NCBI GenBank assembly: GCA_036384795.1 | Contig: DASVLP010000043.1 | Coordinates: 1-64,000 of the forward strand | DNA from: Andeanibacterium sp036384795 | Lineage (GTDB): Bacteria; Pseudomonadota; Alphaproteobacteria; Sphingomonadales; Sphingomonadaceae | DNA: 64,000 bases | Direction of reading: 5' to 3' | Shown: positions 52,037 through 59,538 of the stretch, piece after piece | Numbering within the stretch: position 1 is the first letter of the stretch | Layout of the letters: each line of letters starts with the position of its first letter | The notes under the pieces: generated by a model | Database searches by the model: none | What the model was told of the DNA's origin: nothing | The model's input: the letters and a program-made list of their open reading frames with translations, nothing else | Position numbers and translations under genes: made by a program

Positions 52037-53008
52037 ATGAAGCGCCGGCTGCAGACTTTCTCTACGGAAGACATCCCGATGCCCCAGCGTATTGCGCGCT
52101 GGGGCGAGTTCATCAGCGATACCTACGCCGAGTTCGGGTTCGACGTCGACGATCCGCGCAAGTTCAAATCCAGGCTGTCACGCATCCAGTTCGGATCGCT
52201 CGGGATGGGGTGGTTCGAGACCACGCCGTCAGCGGGCAGAGCCATGCGCGAAAAAGTTGGTCGGTGGTCGGCTCCGCTGAGCGACGCTTTCCTGCTTTGC
52301 TTGCAGGAGCGGGGGACGATGGTTGGACACCAGTTCGGGCATGAGGTGGTCACCAATCCAGGCGACATGGCGCTCCTCGATGCGACCCGATCGTGGGATG
52401 TATCCTCGAGCGCGGATGTGTCGGTGATCACGATCAAGATTCCTTCGGAGCGCATGCTGAACCTAATCGACAGTCCGATGCAGTTCGACGTCCTGCCTTT
52501 CCGGCGAACTCATCGCACGCAGGCTTCGTTTGGCATCATTCAGGCGCTGAAGGCGGCAATCGAAAAGGCGCCCGACGACGACTGGGACGATCGCTACGAA
52601 AATGTTCTTCTAGGCGCGATCACGACGTTGTTTCCTGAGCCCGATCCGGCGGCGAAAACAGTAGTGCGCGAGGAATCGCTGCGCCGTAAAGCGATTGCGC
52701 ATATCGAAAGCAATCTTGCCGATTTCGATCTCGACGGCGAAACCGTCGCCGCCGAACTCGATATCAGCGTGCGCAGCGTCCAGCGCCTGTTCCAGAACCA
52801 CGGCTACACACCACGCAGCTATATTCTCGAGCGGCGGCTGCTGACCGCGGCCGATCTGCTGCAGAAGGGGAGCGGCGAGAGCCGCAAGATCTCTCAGATC
52901 GCCTTTTCCTTGGGCTTCAACGATCTCAGCTATTTCACCCGCACCTTCCGGCGCCGTTTCGGCCATTCGCCCCGCGAGTTCAGGAGGAAGAACGGGTCGG
53001 GCGCGTAA
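52037..53008 (+). CDS. AraC-family regulator
   Basis: 323-residue regulator. The N-terminal domain has GDMALLDATRSWDV and SVITIKIPSERM, as in the AraC-binding-like regulators of aromatic catabolism. The C-terminal domain includes VAAELDISVRSVQRLFQNHG and IAFSLGFNDLSYFTRTFRRRFG, the two HTHs. It is divergent from the SDR at 51090 and convergent with the SDR at 53030; the SDR at 51090 is the nearest probable target. Confidence 0.85.
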   Translation: MKRRLQTFSTEDIPMPQRIARWGEFISDTYAEFGFDVDDPRKFKSRLSRIQFGSLGMGWFETTPSAGRAMREKVGRWSAPLSDAFLLCLQERGTMVGHQFGHEVVTNPGDMALLDATRSWDVSSSADVSVITIKIPSERMLNLIDSPMQFDVLPFRRTHRTQASFGIIQALKAAIEKAPDDDWDDRYENVLLGAITTLFPEPDPAAKTVVREESLRRKAIAHIESNLADFDLDGETVAAELDISVRSVQRLFQNHGYTPRSYILERRLLTAADLLQKGSGESRKISQIAFSLGFNDLSYFTRTFRRRFGHSPREFRRKNGSGA

Positions 53009-53029
53009 CCGGCGCCGCGCCCCCTGTGA

Positions 53030-53860
53030 TCAGACCGCGAGCTCGGCATGCGATGCGGCGACTGCCTGCGCAATCGCATCGTGGCGGTTGAGGATATCGG
53101 CGCACATTTCCGGATGGGTGAAGGCATAAAGGTCGCCCCGCCGGATCGCGCGGACCACGATGTCGCCGACCTCCTCAGGTGATGCCCAGCGCAGCATGGC
53201 GCCGAATTCCGACTGCTCGAGATCGAGATCGGCCATCGCTCCATCTGCGAACGCCGCGGGCCGATTGCGCGTGGCATTCTTGATGTTGGTCCGCACGGTG
53301 CCGGGGCACAGCACGGTCGCGCCGACTTTGCTGTCCTCTGCCGCCAGTTCCAGAGCCAGCGTCTCCGTCAGCGCCACCACGCCGAACTTGGTCGCCGCGT
53401 AGGCAGCCATTCCCGGCATGGAAACGAGGCCGGCGATCGAGGCCGTATTCACGAAGTGGCCGCCTTCCGGGTTCTTCTGAAGCAAGGGCAAAAATGTATT
53501 CACCCCATTGATGACGCCATACAGATTGACGTCGATCATCCACCGCCAATCCGAGAGGTTCATTTGCGCGATCGTGGCGGAAGAACCGATCCCGGCGTTG
53601 TTGCACACCACATGCACGGCGCCCAGTTCGTCGATCACCGTTTGCGCCAGCCGCGCGACGCTATCCGCGTCAGACACGTCGGTATGGACCGGCAGCGCGC
53701 CCAATTCTGCCGCAGCTTTTTCCAACGGCCCCCGGTCGATATCCGCGAGGGCGAGCTTCATCCCCTGCTCGCCCAGTTTTTTCGCAATGCCGAAGCCGAT
53801 GCCCGAGGCACCTCCGGTGACAACCGCAACGCGGCCTTCCATCTGGTTGAAAGCACTCAT
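53030..53860 (-). CDS. Short-chain dehydrogenase paired with CmcJ-like gene
   Basis: 276-residue SDR with TGGASGIG (15-22), NNAG, catalytic Ser in NTASI and YAATK. The C-terminal extension (about 40 residues after the core, with MLRWASPEEVGDIVVRAI) is as in the SDR subgroup with PGTVRTNI and large C-terminal helices. GGAGATAG precedes the ATG. It follows the CmcJ-like gene by 38 bases on the same strand, the same order as the CmcJ-truncated SDR pair at 40691-41742, so the oxygenase-like protein and an SDR probably act in sequence. Confidence 0.83.
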   Translation of the reverse strand: MSAFNQMEGRVAVVTGGASGIGFGIAKKLGEQGMKLALADIDRGPLEKAAAELGALPVHTDVSDADSVARLAQTVIDELGAVHVVCNNAGIGSSATIAQMNLSDWRWMIDVNLYGVINGVNTFLPLLQKNPEGGHFVNTASIAGLVSMPGMAAYAATKFGVVALTETLALELAAEDSKVGATVLCPGTVRTNIKNATRNRPAAFADGAMADLDLEQSEFGAMLRWASPEEVGDIVVRAIRRGDLYAFTHPEMCADILNRHDAIAQAVAASHAELAV

Positions 53861-53898
53861 TTCTATCTCCGGTTTGGATGTTCTCGGCGCAGACGCGG

Positions 53899-54768
53899 TC
53901 AGTCGTAAAGGGCGATGAAGCGGCACTCGATGCTGCCGCGTGGCACGGGGCTTTCGAGTGCCGCGTTGTGAAACGCGGTGTGCATCGCATTGCCCGCGTC
54001 GGGCGAGTTCGAATCGAAGCCCTTAAACAGCAGCACTTCCTCGGTGGTCTGCTCCGGCAGGTAGTACCAGCGATGCGTCGGGCTGAAACGGCACGCGCGC
54101 GAGCGGATGAATTCGTTGCGCGATCCGGGCGGACCGAAGAAATCCATCGGGATGACGTCGTCGGCGGCGACGGTACGGCCATCGCATAGCGCAAGCGGCT
54201 CATCCTGCGGCGGATCGGTGATCACGCGCCAGGTCTGATAGAGAACCTGGCGGCTGAACGGCTTCACTTCCCGCCCGGTGAGCATCAGCGTGTCGGCAAG
54301 CAGCCGGTCCATCGCGCTCTTCTCGAAATCGAGATGGGCGAACGCGGCGGTCGACATCCAGCTTCTTTCCGAAGCGCGCGAGCTGAACCGCACGGTGATC
54401 GTGCCGTATTGCGCGAAGACTTCGCGCGCGCCCGCGCCGACCTGCTCGATCAGCGGCAGAAGCTCGGCGAGATAGTCCGCGTTTACGGGTGCGATGTCCT
54501 CGCGCGGCACGGCGTTTTCGGTAACCAGTTCCTGCCAGCGATGTTTCACCACCTCGCTCGGCCAGCGGACGAAAGTGAAGCCTTCGCGATCGAGCCTTGG
54601 CGCGAGTGCGCGCATGTTGCCGACCGCGACGCGGTGGCGTTCGACGGCAAAGTCGAAATCGCGCCGATCATAGCGGAGCTCGATCCGATCGGATTTGGTA
54701 TCGACATAAGGGATATGGGCGAGGATCGCAGAATCTCCGGCGGCATCCCGAACTGCCTGCTCAGTCAT
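53899..54768 (-). CDS. CmcJ/NvfI-like oxidoreductase
   Basis: 289 residues, same length as the protein at 40873-41742. Shared landmarks are H145-x-D147 in FAHLDF, QTWRVI (178-183), WYYLP (234-238), LLFKGFDS, His263 in MHTAF and Arg283 in CRFIALYD; otherwise the two are well diverged. Members of the family include oxygenases and desaturases, and the conserved H-x-D...H...R would suit non-heme iron. AAGGGCGAG precedes the ATG. The SDR at 53030 follows; RibB is upstream in the same direction. Confidence 0.7.
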   Translation of the reverse strand: MTEQAVRDAAGDSAILAHIPYVDTKSDRIELRYDRRDFDFAVERHRVAVGNMRALAPRLDREGFTFVRWPSEVVKHRWQELVTENAVPREDIAPVNADYLAELLPLIEQVGAGAREVFAQYGTITVRFSSRASERSWMSTAAFAHLDFEKSAMDRLLADTLMLTGREVKPFSRQVLYQTWRVITDPPQDEPLALCDGRTVAADDVIPMDFFGPPGSRNEFIRSRACRFSPTHRWYYLPEQTTEEVLLFKGFDSNSPDAGNAMHTAFHNAALESPVPRGSIECRFIALYD

Positions 54769-54878
54769 GTCTCGCCCTTTTCGTTAGCCGGCTTGCCCGG
54801 CCTTTGGCTGAGATTGGCCAATCCCGGCGAGCCCGTCTTGGCCGCCAACGACAGCTCTTGGCACGGCGCGACAGATGT

Positions 54879-55961
54879 TCATTCCAGAACCTGCTCGCCG
54901 ACGACGTCGATCCCGAACCCGGCAAGCGCACGCATCGGGGCATGTGGGGACGAGGACAGCAGAATCATCTCCTGCACGCCCAAATCGGCGAGGATTTGAG
55001 CCCCAATGCCATAAGTGCGCAGCATGGCGGACTGGCTGCGGCGAAGATCCACACCGCCCGGCTGCTCCGCGGATGTGAAAGGGAACAGCAAGATCACCCC
55101 GCGTCCGATCTCGCCGATATGCATCATCGCCTTTTGCAAGATATGCTGCCGCGGCCCAGGTTCGCCGAGCAGGTCGGAGAATACCGACGCGTTGTGAACG
55201 CGCACCAAAGTCGGCCCGGATCCGTCGATCTCGCCCTTCATCAATGCGAAGCTCTCGCTCCCGTCGATCTTGTTGCGGAAGGTGAACATCCGCCATCCGC
55301 CGCCGTAATCGGATGCGAATGAGGCCTCGCCAACCTTCTGGACGAGGTGATCGTGCTGGCGCCTAAAGGCGATCAGGTCGCGGATCGTGCCGATCTTCAG
55401 TTGGTGATCGTGCGCGAAAGCCTTCAACTCGGGCAGGCGAGCCATGCTGCCGTCGGCGCTCATGATCTCGCAGATCACGCCCGAGGGATTGAGCCCGGCA
55501 AGCCGCGCCACATCGACGGCCGCCTCTGTGTGCCCGGCCCGCACCAGCACGCCGCCGTCCTTGGCGACCAGCGGGAAAATATGCCCGGGGCTGACGATAT
55601 CCTCGGCAGAATAGGCCGCGTCGATGGCGACCGAGATCGTCCGCGCGCGATCGGCGGCCGAGATCCCGGTGGTAACGCCCTGGGCGGCCTCGATCGACAC
55701 CGTGAACGCGGTTTCGAATGGCGCGGCGTTGCGCCGGCTCATCGGCTGCAAGCCGAGTTCGCGCACCCGCTCCTGTGTCAACGCAAGGCAGATCAATCCG
55801 CGGCCGTGCTTCGCCATGAAGTTGATCGCGTTGGGCGTGGCCATCTGCGCCGGAATCACGAGATCGCCTTGATTCTCCCGGTCCTCATCGTCCACCAGGA
55901 CAATCATGCGCCCATTGCGGGCCTCGTGGATGATTTCTTCGGTGGACGCGATTTCGGTCAT
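54879..55961 (-). CDS. ribB: 3,4-dihydroxy-2-butanone-4-phosphate synthase with degenerate C-terminal domain (RibBX-type)
   Basis: 360-residue protein. Residues 1-205 are a complete RibB domain: VDDEDRENQGDLV (23-35), VTTGISAADRA, PGHIFPL and GHTEAAVDVARLAG. The C-terminal half resembles GTP cyclohydrolase II only in outline (LVRVHNASVFSDLLG, GGVDLRRS) and lacks the zinc-binding Cys cluster and the GRGIGL segment, so it should not make the pyrimidine precursor. This corresponds to the RibBX arrangement. It supplies the four-carbon unit of riboflavin; being in a cluster full of flavin enzymes, it may be an extra copy boosting FMN/FAD. The AraC gene is 10 bases upstream. Confidence 0.82.
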   Translation of the reverse strand: MTEIASTEEIIHEARNGRMIVLVDDEDRENQGDLVIPAQMATPNAINFMAKHGRGLICLALTQERVRELGLQPMSRRNAAPFETAFTVSIEAAQGVTTGISAADRARTISVAIDAAYSAEDIVSPGHIFPLVAKDGGVLVRAGHTEAAVDVARLAGLNPSGVICEIMSADGSMARLPELKAFAHDHQLKIGTIRDLIAFRRQHDHLVQKVGEASFASDYGGGWRMFTFRNKIDGSESFALMKGEIDGSGPTLVRVHNASVFSDLLGEPGPRQHILQKAMMHIGEIGRGVILLFPFTSAEQPGGVDLRRSQSAMLRTYGIGAQILADLGVQEMILLSSSPHAPMRALAGFGIDVVGEQVLE

Positions 55962-55971
55962 GGAGACGGGA

Positions 55972-56946
55972 TCAATGGAGCGTCAGCAGTGCAGCTTCAT
56001 CGCTCGCCTGCTTCTGGCCATGCCTGCTGCGATAGGCGGCCGGCGGCATGTCGAAGCGCTCCTTGAAGCGTTTCGAAAAATGGCTCGCGTCGCTGAAGCC
56101 GCAACGCAGCGAGATCTCCATTACGCTGAGCGCTTCGAACCTGCGTTCGCGTAGCATCTCAGCGCCCTTCTCTAGCCGGACGCGCATCAGTTCGGTGTTG
56201 AAAGTCGTCCCTACCGACTGGAACAGCGACACGAGGTAGCGTCGGGAAATGCCGACCTCGTCGGCTGCGCATTGGGGGCGAAATTCGGGTTCGCCCGCGC
56301 GGCGCCAGATGATTTGCTGAATGCGGTTGAGCAGCCGGCTCGAATGCGCAGTCCCGCCGACTTCCTCGTCGCCGACCGCGATCGCCAGCGCTCCGCCAAG
56401 CTGGTTGAGCATCAGGTTGCCGCCGAGTTCGGGCACATCCTCGCCGGCCAGGAGTTCGAGGATATCGAGGAACGGGCGCGCCCTCGCGGATTCGGGCGAA
56501 AAGGGCTTGGCGACTTCGTTCTCGGGGCGGACCAGCCACTGGTCGACCCACTTCGAAGGGAGCACGATGTTGAGGCTCTCCGATCGCGCGCAGGTGATGA
56601 CTTCACTTTGCTCGCGGCCGTCGAGCAGCACGCACTCACCCGGGCGAAGTTCCAGCGAGCGCGCGAACTGCCGCACCTTGAGACTGCCCGAGCGGAGGTA
56701 AATCAGCGCGAACTGGCCTTCGGCGGCAGAACGGGGACGCGACAGGCTCCGCACGCATTGCGGCGCAGCTCGGACCAGACTGACGTTTACGCCCGAAACC
56801 AGACGCTGCCGCATCTCCGCTTCGAAATCGCGAGCGAGCGACTCGACCAGCAAGCCCGGCATCAGCTTCTGAAGCGTTTCCGCCCAATATGCCGCCGCCT
56901 GCGACTTGCAGACATCCCCCGTCGACCACGTGCGTTGCGCAATCAT
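55972..56946 (-). CDS. AraC-family regulator
   Basis: 324-residue regulator with an AraC-binding-like N-terminal domain (GECVLLDGREQSEVITCA) and a C-terminal double HTH (VGISRRYLVSLFQSVG and ISLRCGFSDASHFSKRFKERF). The ribB gene starts 10 bases after the stop, so they are probably cotranscribed, then CmcJ-like and SDR genes follow. Divergent from the MarR gene at 57154. It is more like the AraC at 39699 than the others in its HTH (RYLxxLF, GFxDxSHFxxRF). Confidence 0.84.
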   Translation of the reverse strand: MIAQRTWSTGDVCKSQAAAYWAETLQKLMPGLLVESLARDFEAEMRQRLVSGVNVSLVRAAPQCVRSLSRPRSAAEGQFALIYLRSGSLKVRQFARSLELRPGECVLLDGREQSEVITCARSESLNIVLPSKWVDQWLVRPENEVAKPFSPESARARPFLDILELLAGEDVPELGGNLMLNQLGGALAIAVGDEEVGGTAHSSRLLNRIQQIIWRRAGEPEFRPQCAADEVGISRRYLVSLFQSVGTTFNTELMRVRLEKGAEMLRERRFEALSVMEISLRCGFSDASHFSKRFKERFDMPPAAYRSRHGQKQASDEAALLTLH

Positions 56947-57097
56947 CCGATCTTCTCCCGTGGCTACCTTTATCGATCTATCTCAGGTGCCCCGCCATCA
57001 TGAGAGCATGGGGGACATCCGGCCGCTTGGACTGAGACGACACGACAGCGCCCGGAGCGCCAAAAGCCGAATCCATTTGGCAGACAGGACCCTGATC

Positions 57098-57138
57098 CAA
57101 CTAATTTGATCTTTCAATTTGACATTTCAAATTAGTTG
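57098..57138. promoter_or_regulatory. Perfect 12-base inverted repeat, MarR operator candidate
   Basis: CAACTAATTTGA (57098-57109) and TCAAATTAGTTG (57127-57138) are exact complements separated by 17 bases, with a third partial copy CAATTTGA at 57115-57122. The right arm ends 15 bases before the MarR start. The A+T-rich palindrome is of MarR type, predicted to give autoregulation and possibly control of the divergent AraC gene. Confidence 0.6.
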
Positions 57139-57153
57139 TGGTTCGGAAGTGGC

Positions 57154-57597
57154 ATGGCTGGAGAACCCATCGATCTGCAGGGCTATTTCCCTTTTTTTCT
57201 CGGCACGATTTCCAATCGTTGGACGACCACTTCCTCACGCATCTACTTGGAGAAATTCGGCATCGGGATAGGCGAATGGCGTGTCCTCGCCTCGATCCAT
57301 TCCTTTGGAACGGCCAGCTCGCAGGAAGTCGTCGGGCTGATCTCGATGGATGCGAGCGCAGTCAGCCGGTCGATGGCCAAGCTCGAGAAGCAAGGCTTGG
57401 TGGAGGCCGTGAAAGGCAAATTCGCCGGCCGCACCAAACCTTACCAGCTCACGGAGAAAGGGCGCGAACTCTATGCCGAGGTGCAGCGGGTCGCACTGGG
57501 GCGTGAAGACGCACTGCTCGGTGGATTGAGCGGTGACGAACGCCGCACGCTTATCGAGTTGATGCGCAAGGTGATGAACCGCCTCGAGGACATTTGA
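57154..57597 (+). CDS. MarR-family regulator, DesR-like by context
   Basis: 147-residue winged-helix regulator. ASSQEVVGLISMDASAVSRSMAKLEKQG holds the HTH (about residues 60-88), followed by the wing GKFAGRTKPYQLTEKGRE. ATG at 57154 has GGAAG five bases upstream; an in-frame TTG lies at 57136 inside the palindrome, so it is unlikely. Immediately downstream is a LigM/DesA-like O-demethylase. In Sphingobium SYK-6 the MarR regulator DesR represses ligM and desA and responds to vanillate and syringate; the same pairing here suggests an analogous role, by context rather than by sequence proof. Confidence 0.8.
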   Translation: MAGEPIDLQGYFPFFLGTISNRWTTTSSRIYLEKFGIGIGEWRVLASIHSFGTASSQEVVGLISMDASAVSRSMAKLEKQGLVEAVKGKFAGRTKPYQLTEKGRELYAEVQRVALGREDALLGGLSGDERRTLIELMRKVMNRLEDI

Positions 57598-57725
57598 ACC
57601 ACCGCGTCTGCCCTCAAGGACCCAGCGGAGGTGCGCCCCTGAGCAGGCGCCGGGGCATTTTGCCGGCTACGCTCCAACCGTAGGCGTGAGCGCCACGAAA
57701 TCCGAATTTCAGCGAAAGGTGTGAA

Positions 57726-59090
57726 ATGACTTTCAAGAGCTTGCAGGACAAGCTTGATCAACTCGGCAATCCCGCCGAGTGGCTCCGCGACGTGCCCGTC
57801 GGAGCCTATATCTATCCGGTCCAATCGGAGTTCACGAACTGGCGCGACGAGCAGCGTTCGTGGCGCGAGGATGTCGGCTTGCTCGACCAGTCGCTGCACA
57901 TGACCGATCTCTATGTCGAAGGCCCCGACACGATACGGTTGCTCTCCGAGATGGGGGTCAACTCGTTCGTCAATTACGGCCGCGACAAGGGCAAGCAGAT
58001 CGTTTGCTGCAACCATGACGGCTATCTGATCGGCGACATGATCCTGTTCGGCCTGGAGGACGACAAAGTGAACATCGTCGGCCGTCCGGTGGTCGCGAAC
58101 TGGATCCAATACAATATCGACCGCGGCGGCTACGACGTGGCCTACGAGCGTGACGAGCGTTCGATCAACAATCCCAAGCCCCGCAAGACCTGGCGCTTCG
58201 AGCTGCAGGGCCCGAAGGCCTGGGCGCTGCTCGAAAAGCTCAACGGGGGCTCGATCGACAAGATCGGGTTCTTCAAGATGGGCACCATCAGGGTTGCCGG
58301 CCGCGAAGTGCGCTGCCTCGGCCATGCCTTCGCCGGCGCCCCCGGTCTCGAGTTCTGGGGCCCGTGGGAAGACCGCGACCTGATCCGCAACACGATCGTC
58401 GAGGCGGGCGCAGAGTTCAACCTGCGCCTCGTCGGCAGGCGGACTTACGGCACCTGCGCGGTCGAGGGCGGCTGGATCCCCTCCCCGCTCCAAGCGATCT
58501 ACACCGGCGAGACAATGCGCGACTATCGCGAGTGGCTTCCGGGCAACTCGTTCGAGACAGTCGCCTCGATCGGCGGCAGCTTCGTCTCCAAGAACATCGA
58601 GGATTATTACCTCACCCCGTGGGACCTCGACTACGGGCGGCTCATCAACTTCGACCATGACTTCGTCGGCCGCGATGCGCTCCAGAAGCTGAAGAGCGAG
58701 CCGCATCGCCGCAAGGTGGTGCTGGAGTGGAATGCGGCCGACGTACTCGCGATCGAAGCAAGCATTCTCTACGGCAAGGACAACGGCAAGTTCCTCGAAA
58801 AGCCCAATGCCAACTATGCCGCCCATCCTTACGACATGGTCATGGCGGCGGGGAAGATGGTCGGCTTTTCGACCTATCCCGGCTACCTCTCGGTCGATCA
58901 CCAGTGGATTTCGCTCGCGACCCTCGACGAGGGCGAGGCCGATTTCGGCAAGGAGGTCACGGTGATCTGGGGCGAGCCGAACGGCGGCTCGAAAAAACCG
59001 GGGGTCGAGCGACACGTCCAGAAGGAAATCCGGGCTACGATCCGGCCCTGGCCCTACTCCAAACAGGCGCAGGACATGCGCCCGGCTTGA
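57726..59090 (+). CDS. Tetrahydrofolate-dependent O-demethylase, LigM/DesA-like
   Basis: 454-residue GcvT-fold enzyme that transfers the methyl group of methoxylated aromatic acids (vanillate, 3-O-methylgallate or syringate) to tetrahydrofolate. The pattern follows LigM/DesA: SLHMTDLYVEGPDTIRLL early, ELQGPKAWALLEKL, RRTYGTCAVEGGWIPSP around residue 240 and a C-terminal GFSTYPGYLSVDHQWISLA region. Members are about 450-470 residues. The ribosome binding site AAAGGTG precedes the ATG. A strong terminator follows at 59105. The cluster thus has two routes for demethylation, this one and the Rieske VanAB-like genes. Which methoxy acid is used is not visible. Confidence 0.88.
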   Translation: MTFKSLQDKLDQLGNPAEWLRDVPVGAYIYPVQSEFTNWRDEQRSWREDVGLLDQSLHMTDLYVEGPDTIRLLSEMGVNSFVNYGRDKGKQIVCCNHDGYLIGDMILFGLEDDKVNIVGRPVVANWIQYNIDRGGYDVAYERDERSINNPKPRKTWRFELQGPKAWALLEKLNGGSIDKIGFFKMGTIRVAGREVRCLGHAFAGAPGLEFWGPWEDRDLIRNTIVEAGAEFNLRLVGRRTYGTCAVEGGWIPSPLQAIYTGETMRDYREWLPGNSFETVASIGGSFVSKNIEDYYLTPWDLDYGRLINFDHDFVGRDALQKLKSEPHRRKVVLEWNAADVLAIEASILYGKDNGKFLEKPNANYAAHPYDMVMAAGKMVGFSTYPGYLSVDHQWISLATLDEGEADFGKEVTVIWGEPNGGSKKPGVERHVQKEIRATIRPWPYSKQAQDMRPA

Positions 59091-59104
59091 TCCCGACGAC
59101 CAGC

Positions 59105-59135
59105 GGGGCGGTTGCGGCCACCCCTTTTCTTTTTC
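59105..59135 (+). terminator. Rho-independent terminator after the O-demethylase
   Basis: GGGGCGG (59105-59111) pairs with CCACCCC (59118-59124) with one mismatch and a six-base loop, followed by TTTTCTTTTT. The SnoaL gene begins 14 bases later, so its expression is likely reduced or separate. Confidence 0.6.
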
Positions 59136-59148
59136 AGGAGAGCATCGA

Positions 59149-59523
59149 ATGGCCGACAACGACAACCTGGCGCTGGTCAAGCGCTACATCGCGAAGATAC
59201 TCGGCGGCGACCTTGAAGGCGCCTTGCGGATGTGTCGCGACGACACCGCGTTCCAAGGCCCTGACGGATCGATCACCGGCAAGGACGGCGTTCGCGCGAT
59301 CTTTGCCCAGATCGGCCCGCTGATGGTCAATCCGATGGAGTACCAAATTCTCGGCACGACCTGTGAAAGCAACCGGGTCGCGGTGGAAGCGACCGGCCGG
59401 ACGCAGCTCGCCAACGGCAACGTGTACGCCAACATCTACCACTTCCTGTTCGAGATCGACGGCGGACAGATCGTGGCATCGCGCGAATATTGCGACACCA
59501 GCCGGGTCGCGGCCTTCGCCTGA
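59149..59523 (+). CDS. SnoaL-like (NTF2-fold) protein
   Basis: 124-residue small protein with LALVKRYIAKILGGDLEGAL, PDGSITGKDGVRAIFAQIG and NVYANIYHFLFEIDGGQIVASREYCD, the SnoaL/NTF2 pattern also seen at 44910-45317. AGGAGAG precedes the ATG. It lies directly behind the O-demethylase terminator and convergent with the amidohydrolase. Possible isomerase, cyclase or ligand-binding role; unknown. Confidence 0.72.
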   Translation: MADNDNLALVKRYIAKILGGDLEGALRMCRDDTAFQGPDGSITGKDGVRAIFAQIGPLMVNPMEYQILGTTCESNRVAVEATGRTQLANGNVYANIYHFLFEIDGGQIVASREYCDTSRVAAFA

Positions 59524-59538
59524 GCCCGCTCCCCGGCT

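Noticed and set aside
54879..55300. GTP cyclohydrolase II activity in the C-terminal half of RibB
   Set aside because: The zinc cysteines and GRGIGL segment are absent, so a bifunctional RibBA call is not supported.
57603..57680. Possible terminator after the MarR gene (GCCCC...GGGGC then ATTTT)
   Set aside because: Only five paired bases with a 12-base loop; too weak to call.
57726..59090. Idea that the GcvT-fold demethylase uses the free lipoyl proteins as in glycine cleavage
   Set aside because: LigM/DesA enzymes transfer methyl groups directly to tetrahydrofolate and need no lipoyl carrier; the genes are also 9 kb apart with different strands and regulators.
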